Shown here piece after piece: positions 56,218 through 64,000 of a stretch of DNA of 64,000 nt (within the stretch, counting starts at the first letter, position 1; the number at the start of each line of letters is the position of its first letter). Both the position numbers and the translations under genes were made by a program. Source of the DNA: Oscheius onirici (taxonomy: Eukaryota; Nematoda; Chromadorea; Rhabditida; Rhabditidae); the NCBI GenBank assembly GCA_932521025.1, contig OW051470.1, positions 4,264,501 to 4,328,500 on the forward strand, given 5' to 3'. The notes below the pieces were generated by a model. The model made no database searches and was not told the origin of the DNA. It saw only the letters and a list, made by a program, of their open reading frames with translations.

Positions 56218-58428
56218 CTAGTCTTCATCCTCCAAGTCTTCGGTGTTAGCCGTGTCTTGTCTGTCAGCATCGAGCGCATTCTCCGGAATAGAATAAAGAC
56301 GAACGACTGGCGACAGTGGGTCCTTGAGCAGAAGATATTTGCCGGCCGGCTGATGCATCAAGCTGTAATAAAGCATTTAGTGAAGCGAGAAATTTAAAAT
56401 ACCTGTCAATCATGCAGCGCAGGATACCCCAGGAATTATCCATGTTAAGAGAAATACTTTGAGCAAAAATGTGAGGTTTAGCCTCTTGAGTACTAAGAAT
56501 CACATGTTGGGCAGAAGTTCTCGGATTCAATCTGCTCACATAGCCGAACTTGATCAGTTCAGAATTGGCCAACAGCGCCTGAATTAACCATTATGCTTCA
56601 ATTTAGACTAGATCAGTACCTGGATCGTCCACTTGGCCATCTTGCACTGGTTATTTTGAATCTCTGTGACTAAAACAGCTCCTTTCTGTGCAGTCAATCG
56701 ACTGCGCCAGTCGACACCTCCGGACTGACTGCTGTCCCATTCATTGAAGGCCTTGATTGTAAGCAGCTGAGTCTCTCCATTCGGATTCAAGTAGGCTCCA
56801 TCGTGTTCCGTACGGCACACAACCTCAACACCTTTACCGAGGGAGAACTTGCGATATCTAAAGACATACTGCGAGCTGGAAATTAGTGGTCATACTTGTA
56901 GGCACATTCAATGTCTTCAACTTCATCATCGAAAGGCATTGATGAATTGGTCAACTTGTGTCCAGGATCATTGCGGCGAAGAACTTGACGACGGAAATTT
57001 TGATTGATATAGAGAGCCTCAGTAGCCAAATCCTGTGTACAATATTTTGAAGTAAACGAATGTTACTAACCTTAGCGTTATTGATTCCGTTACCTTCCCA
57101 GACTGGCGGTTCGGAGCTAGTTTCACTAACAGTCAGCGCATCAACCGGGTTGCAAATACCCTCCGTTCTTTTGTCCAAGAATAGCAAATCGCCAACTCTT
57201 TCGGCCACAATGTCCCAGGAATAGACCTAAACGAGAACTAGCAAAGATAATTGAAAAGCATACGGATTTAGAGGAGCTCATTAGAGTAGCAAGGATCGTG
57301 TCCGTGGCAAATACGTTGCCAATTCCTTCGCCTGCCAAGTCCTGAATCACCGGATCCTCCGATGTGGAGCCATTGAAGAATGTGCCGCCGCACTTTTTCA
57401 GGGGAACGGAAGTCTTGACAGAAATGCGATCCATCGCCTAAACACAACGAAATTTAAATCTGCAAAGAATAGCTACCTTGTCATAGTAGTGAAGAATTCC
57501 ATATTGATGATTTCCAATATCTTCTCCGGCTCCGATATTTGGTAGATTCAGTTTGCTGAGACGAGGGAAATCGAATTCTTCCAAGACAGTCCAATCCTTC
57601 TCCACGTTGACAGATGGCTGTCTTTCCTTCGGACGATCATTCTGCCACCTACCAGCGCCAGGCCGCTGTCCCTGACGAGCGTTTCCACCACGTCGCTGCC
57701 ACATTTTGTAGGCTCTTTGTTGCTCTCTAAATTACAGCTTGAAAATCTAAATGACAAGGGCGTACTTGGCAATACTGCGCTTCAGCTTGACAGTCTGGCC
57801 CTGGCTGGCTTGCTCCTTTCTCTCAAGTTCCTTTTGAAGAAGCTTCTTGTTCATCAGCAAACGAAGGCGGAAGTTACGCTGAGGAGCAGGACGTTGAACA
57901 GGCTTCGATGTATCCACCTAGAAAAATGAACCTGTAAAAATAAGAGCTACCATGCTTTTTTGGTCCTCAAAAGGAGAAAAAACAATTTCATCATTTTCTG
58001 CTCAAGACAATTTAGCGAATGAAAAAATTTCGGAGGCGAACTCGAGTCGTCTGAGTCCACCGCAGACACCATTGCATTTTAATAGTTTAAACCTTTACCT
58101 GTTGGAAACTACTTTCGTCAAGCCCGTGCACATAGTGGAATTGACTACCAGCGTTTGCAGCAGATCCATAGACACGTTCATTGTAATATCTAAGAACAAG
58201 CAAATTAAAATAATGAAAAAAAAATGAAAACTACCGCTCATTTCCACGACGATAGAATCGGTCACCTCCAAGCCAGTCGGCCACACGACCAATACGATCG
58301 GCCTTGTTGTATTGCTGGAAGGGAACTCCGTCGACAATGCCATCCGTAGCTTCTGGGGTACGAGGTCCCCAACCAGTTTCGTTGATTTCCAGGAGGTCTA
58401 GAATCTCCAGGGTCGGAAGAGTGGTCAT
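56218..58428 (-). CDS. eif-3.D: Translation initiation factor eIF3 subunit D
   Basis: eIF3d is the cap-binding subunit of eIF3. The N-terminus [20 protein letters not shown] then [20 protein letters not shown] and [19 protein letters not shown] matches the family, including the invariant FxPFxKxDRxGRxADW-type block. Then come an Arg/Gly stretch ([20 protein letters not shown]), [39 protein letters not shown], the RNA-gate/cap-binding region ([40 protein letters not shown]) and the acidic end [15 protein letters not shown]. The gene has many short introns; one holds a remnant (TTTTAATAGTTTAAACC, about 58076) of a dispersed repeat. A hAT-type element begins 80 bases upstream of the ATG. Confidence 0.95.
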
Positions 58429-58508
58429 TCTTGAAAAAAAAAATTACATAAAAGAGAAAAAACAAAAAAGAGAATATTAACATTATTGATCTCTACTATC
58501 AATGGTGT

Positions 58509-59913
58509 CAGGGATGGCAAACCTGGCCGAAAAAGTCGCGCCGGCCAGGTTGGGCCAGGTCAGGCTACCGTATTTCTTCTAATAGAAGCACTGCTCTAAT
58601 ATACGCACCCCAAAACGAGCCGGTTGAAAAATAGAAGCAGTGCTCCTATTAGAAGAAATACGGTAGGTTGCAAACAGCGCGCCAAACCTGGCCCAACCTG
58701 ACCAGGTTGGGCGGATAGGATCGCGGCAGGACCCTCGCGGCAAGTTACTGTAGCAAATCGATAAAAGTCCATTTTCCTTATAGATTCTTGTACTATGGTT
58801 TGTTCAAAAAAAAGAGAGCTCGACCATAACCCATTTAATTCGCTGCGAGACCGGAATAACAACAGAAAATTTAGCTGAGTATCCTATGTTTCCATGGTTG
58901 CGCCTCAGTTCGATCTGGCAAGTCAGCGGTTTTGGCGCGGGTTAGTACCAATTCAAATTTTTTGTGCATTTTTCGTTTATTTCTCCTGTTTCTTGATTTT
59001 TTCGTTTATTTTTCAATGTTCGACCAATCAACATGTAAATCCGGCAATTTTTAGTCTATTTCAACACTTTTCGACCAATAAAAACGTAACTCCAGCATGT
59101 GTTCGGCCACTTTTCGAAGTTCTATATTTTTCATTGAATTATCTTTAGATATGCATCATTTATGTTTTGCTGACGAAGCATTGTCGAAAATGGCGAACAC
59201 ATGCTGGAGTTACGTTTTTATAGGTCGAAAAGTGTTGAAATAGACTAAAAATTGCCGGATTTACATGTTGATTGGTCGAAGATCGAAAAAATCAAGAAAA
59301 CAGGAGAAATAAACGAAAAATGCACAAAAAATTTGAATTGGTACCCGCGCCAAAACCGCTGACTTGCCAGATCGAACTGAGGCGCCTCAGTACAACCATG
59401 GAAACATAGGATACTCAGCTAAATTTTCTGTTGTTATTCCGGTCTCGCAGCGAATTAAATGGGTTATGGTCGAGCTCTCTTTTTTTTTTTGAACAAACCA
59501 TAGTACAAGAATCTATAAGGAAAATGGACTTTTATCGATTTGCTACAGTAACTTGCCGCGAGGGTCCCGGCGCGATCCTATCCGCCCAATTGGTACTAAC
59601 CCGCGCCAAAACCGCTGACTTGCCAGATCGAACTGAGGCGCCTGCTGCAGTACAATCGTTTCCATGTTATAAGGGTCTCGCGCGGAAATAAATGGGTTAC
59701 GGTCGAGCTCTCCTTTTTTTTTTTGAACAAACCATAGATGTTATTTTTTTCCCTTTTTTTTCGTTGCAACGCGTTATAAAGTCACCAACAACGACAATAA
59801 AATAAGAAAACTAGAGAAAAATCGAGTTTTATCGATTTGCAAAAAAAACCTGGCCAGGTTTGGCGCGCCGGTTACAACCTGGCCTGGCCGGCCGGCCAGG
59901 TTTGCCATTCCTG
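58509..59913. mobile_element. compound hAT-type non-autonomous element
   Basis: The left terminus CAGGGATGGCAAACCTGGCC and right terminus GGCCAGGTTTGCCATTCCTG are inverted repeats differing at one base. ATGGTGTC occurs at both boundaries (58502-58509 and 59914-59921), a 7-8 base target duplication with the C shared with the left terminus. Within it are nested inverted blocks: GCTACAGTAACTTGCCGCGA-type arms, a large inverted repeat centred near 59150, and copies of the TATGGTTTGTTC element at 58794, 59396 and 59645. No transposase is seen. It sits inside a copy of the dispersed ATGGTGTCTGTC repeat, so it is younger than that repeat. Confidence 0.85.
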
Positions 59914-60103
59914 ATGGTGTCCGTCTGTTTGGAATTGATGTTAAAAAATTGATCTATGTTTTTTGAAAAATGGGAAATAATAACGAGAAATAGCGGTTTA
60001 TTCCAAATATGCACCATATATATGAAGTCCAGTTTTTATATTTTTTAATGACTATTCGTGAAGGTTTTTTCGATTTAGCTCAGACTTGTTTATTTCTTGA
60101 GCA

Positions 60104-60792
60104 GCGCAGCAGAATTCAGCGCTCCGGTCTAGAGGTTTGCATTTTTAAGTGCTTTATACTCATTTTTTCGAATGCTAGGTCGTTTTAATCGATTCAGCGT
60201 GAAAAAATACCCTAGAAACGTCTAAATTTGAAGAGAAACTATGGAAGAAAACACAGTTTTTCACTCATTTTGGCTCTTTCTAAGTTCTCTTCAAATTTAG
60301 ACGTTTCTAGGGTATTTTTTCACGCTGAATCGATTAAAACGACCTAGCATTCGAAAAAATGAGTATAAAGCACTTAAAAATGCAAAAATCTGCTTTGTTT
60401 TGCAAATTCCGCCCAAATCCTCTGTGGCCAGCCTTGTTGAAAACCTGCGCTGCGGCCAGGTTGGACTTTGCGGCGGGCTAAAAAAAATTCATTTCACATT
60501 TTTTTCTGTTTCCAAATACGTCCCCCGATTAGATGTAGTTTTGTCATCAGAAAAATTGGAAGAAAATCGAGAACTGACAATGAAAATCGAAGAAAACTGC
60601 TATTTTTACCGAATTTCGTCAAAAAACCGCATTTTCTTCAATTTTTGTCGTCAGTTTTCGATTTTCTTCCAATTTTTCTGATGGTAAAACTAAATCTAAT
60701 CGGGGGACGTATTTGGAAACAAAAAAAATGCGAAAGGAATTTTTTTAGCTCGCCGCAAAGTCCAACCTAGCCGCAGCGCTGAATTCTGCGAA
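60104..60792. mobile_element. compound fold-back element, copy 2
   Basis: Short outer inverted repeats (GCAGAATTCAGCGCT near 60110 and its complement near 60774-60788) enclose two hairpins. The first (60134-60388) has arms of about 105 bases containing TTTTAATCGATTCAGCGTGA. The second (60440-60785) is the second copy of the fold-back at 2855-3224, with CGCTGCGGCCAGGTTGGACT on the left. The TTAATCGATTCAGCG motif also occurs near 10547. Confidence 0.7.
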
Positions 60793-62233
60793 GAAAACAA
60801 TGTAGTGAAAGCCTGACAATTTTAGGATGCAGATTTTGGAACTAGCGCTTTCGCAATACAGTACCCCGCATTTTTCTGTTTCGCAGTAAGTTCAAAATAG
60901 ACAGCAGCTGGAATACGGACTGCAGTACTGTTCTAGTTTTCTTCCCAAAAATCACTACAACATGTCATCAAGTTCTAACAGACTACACGGGTGCTTATCA
61001 GGCTATTTAATCAAGCTACCACTTGTTGAAATCGATCCCTTCGCTTTCCCTTATCTTCAGTCATTACAGTTTACAATGTGCCGAAGGAATGTAAACATTA
61101 GGAAACAGGAACTTTCATGTTTCCAATACATTCGGTCGTCAAATAATTCAGTCCCGATTTGGTGAAGAGATGGTATCTCCCGAGATTACGGCATTCAGTA
61201 ACTTCTCCGGAAACGCCTTCACTACAATCTTTCTGAATCAACTGGAAGACACAAATCAGAGTCGATTCGTTTTCCTACACATTTTTTCGATCGCCCTCCC
61301 GCTGCACTGCCACAATTGTGTAATCTGAGTCGAGACAGTTGTTCCGTGTAAATCTACGTCGCAATCACTTTCTTCTCCGGGACGGATAAAAGATACGAAT
61401 CTGGGTTTATTCGGCAGGTATCACAACATGAGATCAGTTAAAAAAGACGGGCGAAAGACTACACAACCAAAACGAGACTGTACAAAATGATGAGAGTCGG
61501 AAGAAGCTGTGCTGAAGATCGTAGCCTCATGACTATCCTCTTCTGTGGTCCGACCGTTCGGCAGCAGAAACGGGAATGTCCGTTGACCAGTTGCTGATGT
61601 CTGGAAGTAGCGGTCAAGCACAAATCAGAGTTCCGATAAAGACTAGCGTCAGAGAGTCTTTGTCGTTCCACTGTTTGTGATCAGTATCTTAGATACCCGA
61701 TGTGTATGACTCGTTGTCTGTCATTTGCAGTGATTTTCTGACCGACTCTTGCGCCGGACACCACCCCGAGTTGTAATGAAAGTGTGCTAGGTGACATTTG
61801 TCCCCTTTTTACGAGATCCAACCTCACCTCATTTTGTCGGAGAATCTCATTCGGACATCGTTACTGTACTTGTTCTTTCGATCTCGGGAATCCATGGACC
61901 AAAACCGCATAAGTCTCTGTGCTGCGGTGCTCAAACTCGAGTAGGAACGACAGCCTGAAGCCGCATGCATTCCAATAATCGAGCATGTGCGCGTCTGAAA
62001 AAGATTTTGAGAACGGGCATTAATTTCGCGGCGGTTGTGTATGTGTTGCGGGAGGAAGCAGATGAGACATGAAAAACACTATAGACTGAATAAAAGGTTT
62101 GAATAAGAACTGCCGAAACGATTGGTGTAGATCAGGGTTGGTTGAGGCTAACAGACTCGTAGTGTGAACAGACTTGTTTCTTGGCATCCCATTTGAAGAA
62201 AAAGCAGGAAGCCCCATACTCTGGCACCAGGGA

Positions 62234-62581
62234 TCAACACTCTCTTGGAAGCAAAAAAAGGGTGACAAACGACCAACTACGAGCACTCACTTCAACACAC
62301 TGACATGTCTTCAAAGTTCTGTCTCCTTCCAACGATCGGTCGTAAAATCTAAATGTCTAACTCTTCAGAAGTCATTTTAGCCCGTACCTAATGTACCGTG
62401 CCTCACATGTTCCACCACAACTGATCGGATCGCAATCACCCGGTCGATCAGCTTTACATTCCGAGTTACTAAAGTGTAGTGAGTATGGAACATTCGGAGT
62501 TTGCAAACCCTACCCAAAATCCACGATAGCGTGAGTAAAAATTGGCAGAAGGAGTATAAGAGGAGGGCAGAGCCGCCGCAT
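62234..62581 (-). CDS. candidate secreted Cys-rich peptide
   Basis: Three exons join in phase: 62581-62514, 62468-62388 and 62348-62291 or further. They give the signal peptide MRRLCPPLILLLPIFTHAIV, then NSECKADRPGDCDPISCGGT, CEARYIRFYDRSLEGDRTLK and TCQCVE. The mature part has six cysteines in the pattern C-x6-C-x4-C-x3-C-x18-C-x-C. The C-x3-C and C-x-C pairs recall cysteine-stabilised alpha-beta peptides, but the overall spacing is not that of a classical nematode defensin. After the third exon the frame stops within about 18 codons (62234) unless another intron follows. Introns are 45 and 39 bases. Function is unknown. Confidence 0.42.
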
Positions 62582-62907
62582 GAATAGAACAACTGACCGA
62601 CCAACGCGTGAACTTGAGGCGGAGTGAACACTTCCTCTACATGTGTTTCGAGACTTTATTCCCGTAAGAGTACATGGATATGAGGTCACTGGTTTGAAAG
62701 AGCTTTTTAGGTAGGTCGGGTCCAGAACTCTTGTTCCTCGGACAACTGGATCACATTGTCGAAGCCTTCTCGATGAGCATGTCCTTCGTGATCGAAAGAG
62801 AATCTGAAAATTGTTCTATTTTAGTGCTTCTGAAAACTAATCCTCCAATCATTTACAATTATTTTGGATATATATTGTGTCAATTGGACTTCGAACTTGA
62901 ATTTTGG

Positions 62908-63760
62908 ATGACGGATAACAACGCTCCAAAAAAGAGTTGCAGCTCTTGCTCCCCTGGATCTACTCACGGTTTTTCAGTAGCTCCACGACGAAAGGTGAGT
63001 CTCTTTCTCTCTTGAACTATTTCCTTCAGTCGTCCATTGCTCCGTCCAAGATGAAAATGCTCTTCCACAAAGTGAAGAAAGTCTTGCGAGTGGGAAAGAC
63101 GACACCATTGCCGGTGGATGTACAGACCAACTTTGGCCAAGTCAAGAGTTATCGAGATGAACTGGCTCAACTAGCCGAAGCCATCAAAGGAGTCACGTTA
63201 CCGAATCCGGTAGAAGCAAAAAAGACTGGTCCCGGTCTTCAAAACTGCCAATGCAGTGAAAATCACGACAGCTACGAGCAGTTTTACGCCATTCTCGTCT
63301 ATCACAAAAAACTGTTCGAGAAGTACGAGGTAATCTTTTTGTTGATTTTCATTCGAATTCTTAGAACTACGATAAGATTATGAGAGCGGCGTATGATCTT
63401 GCTCAGGAGAGCCGACACCATCAAAGGACCACGGAGAAGCTGTTCGCCGAAGTCACTCAATTCCTCAACGTGGACTATCCGAATCTCGAGAAGGAGATGA
63501 AAGATTTGACCGAGATGCGCGATGAGCTCGATTACAAACTTAGTCTGAAGCCGTCGAATCCGGCAGAGACTCGTCAACATGCCGAAGAAACAGCCGAGAC
63601 ACAAAAGCGGTTCAAGGAGCTCTCGATTCGAGTCAACCAGCTGACGAAAGAGATGATGAAGTCGACGAGCAGGCACGTTGAAGCCCTGCCAACTTGGGTA
63701 GACAGTCGTCGCGTCCATCACTTGAAGATGGAACAGATTTTGAAGAAGGCTATCGCCTAG
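62908..63760 (+). CDS. BAR-domain-like protein
   Basis: Three exons are spliced in phase. The Ser/Cys-rich start MTDNNAPKKSCSSCSPGSTH is followed by MKMLFHKVKKVLRVGKTTPL, PVDVQTNFGQVKSYRDELAQ then LAEAIKGV: an amphipathic helix and long coiled-coil helix as in BAR proteins (amphiphysin/BIN type). Helix 2 is HDSYEQFYAILVYHKKLFEK and AYDLAQESRHHQRTTEKLFA, and helix 3 contains QKRFKELSIRVNQLTKEMMK. BAR dimers bind and bend membranes. The protein of about 255 residues lacks an SH3 domain in this model. The subfamily is not determined. Confidence 0.65.
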
Positions 63761-63803
63761 TGATCGAGTTTCGCAGAAAAAATAAGAAAAGTTTCCATTT
63801 CAC

Positions 63804-64000
63804 TCACTTGTGATAACTCCCGTCTGTACAGAGAGCTATGAGCGACTGTTGGGAATGGGGTCCTTTAATGAAACCACACGACATGACCTTCTGTTCAACT
63901 GGGATCTGAGCACAACTCCTTCTCTCCTTGATTATTCCGACCTAAATTTTGTTCTGAACAAAAATTCTCTCTACCTGCTGAAGAAGACTCCTCCGACTCG
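63804..64000 (-). CDS. 3' end of a possible PROPPIN/WIPI WD-repeat gene (partial)
   Basis: On the minus strand a predicted exon after an AATTTAG acceptor (about 63942) reads VGIIKERRSCAQIPVEQKVM, then SCGFIKGPHSQQSLIALCTD and GSYHK before a stop at 63804-63806. The block SLIALCTDGSYHK resembles the last blade of WIPI/WDR45 proteins (ICxDGxYxK), which bind phosphoinositides in autophagy. The preceding exon may end RRSLLQQ. The gene runs off the right edge and is convergent with the BAR gene, whose stop is only 44 bases away. Alternative: unrelated WD or unknown protein. Confidence 0.4.

Larger units (their letters stand above)
58429..62233. other. transposon-rich intergenic region
   Basis: It contains the nested hAT-type element (58509-59913) and a compound hairpin region (60104-60792). 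From about 60800 to 62230 only short unrecognised open frames are present (for example 60962-61165 plus and 61421-61671 minus). I find no gene with support. Confidence 0.55.

Noticed and set aside
58596-58862. Matching open frames in opposite orientation (58596-58862 and 59431-59691), both starting MLFRSRSELNGLWSSSLFF
   Set aside because: They are the two arms of the inverted repeat inside the hAT-type element. The identical peptides reflect repeat identity, not a gene pair.
1-64000. CRISPR array, bacterial defence island, phage or plasmid features
   Set aside because: All supported genes are spliced eukaryotic genes, and the repeats are transposon-like inverted repeats without regular spacers.

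Overview
The window is metazoan nuclear DNA, most likely from a nematode. Genes are split by very short GT-AG introns, commonly 33-50 bases. Two V-ATPase proteolipid genes sit in tandem (vha-1-like then vha-2-like, same strand, 171 bases apart), an arrangement I recall from the C. elegans vha-1/vha-2 operon. The integrin-linked kinase and both proteolipids read closest to nematode family members as I remember them. I cannot name the genus. Several genes begin just after an isolated acceptor-like TTTCAG, which fits SL trans-splicing but does not prove it.

Layout. 1-5.3 kb: a TMEM272-like membrane protein and an EAPP homologue, both minus strand. 7.2-8.9 kb: integrin-linked kinase (plus). 12.2-17.4 kb, minus strand: BUB3, the RNA polymerase subunit RPB8 and cytosolic arginyl-tRNA synthetase. 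18.0-22.3 kb: a gamma-tubulin complex (GCP2/GCP3-type) protein. 23.5-24.7 kb: a possible Myb/SANT-like DNA-binding protein. 25.0-32.3 kb, minus: a very large multi-C2H2 zinc-finger protein with a Gln/Met-rich tract, resembling LIN-13/POGZ. 32.5-35.2 kb: an unrecognised conserved-looking gene. 36.9-39.0 kb, minus: a winged-helix plus nucleoside-phosphorylase-fold protein. 41.7-43.6 kb: a PTB-domain protein with a proline-rich tail. 43.8-45.0 kb: a cathepsin B-like protease. 45.1-47.2 kb: a small Cys-rich membrane protein (minus) and an unrecognised gene with a repeated FGSxTPRDLxH motif (plus). 47.4-48.8 kb, minus: a synergin-gamma-like EH protein. 50.0-51.4 kb: the two proteolipids. 52.4-53.5 kb: B4GALT7/SQV-3 galactosyltransferase. 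53.6-56.0 kb, minus: a seven-helix GPCR. 56.2-58.4 kb, minus: eIF3 subunit D. 62.2-62.6 kb, minus: a candidate secreted Cys-rich peptide. 62.9-63.8 kb: a BAR-domain protein, followed by the 3' end of a possible PROPPIN/WIPI gene on the minus strand.

Most genes are housekeeping (translation, transcription, mitosis, V-ATPase, glycosaminoglycan linker synthesis, adhesion), so neighbours mostly do not share a pathway. The exceptions are same-strand neighbours that may be co-transcribed: EAPP/TMEM272-like, RPB8/RARS and vha-1/vha-2. Intergenic DNA and longer introns are full of small non-autonomous DNA transposons and fold-back elements. Three of these (5403-5808, 39798-40200, 58509-59913) have recognisable 8-base target-site duplications. 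I found no bacterial-type defence system, CRISPR array, rRNA or convincing tRNA. The least routine observations are the winged-helix/nucleoside-phosphorylase protein, a predicted 19-base intron in the PTB gene, a possible secreted six-cysteine peptide, and the nested hAT-type element just upstream of eIF3d.
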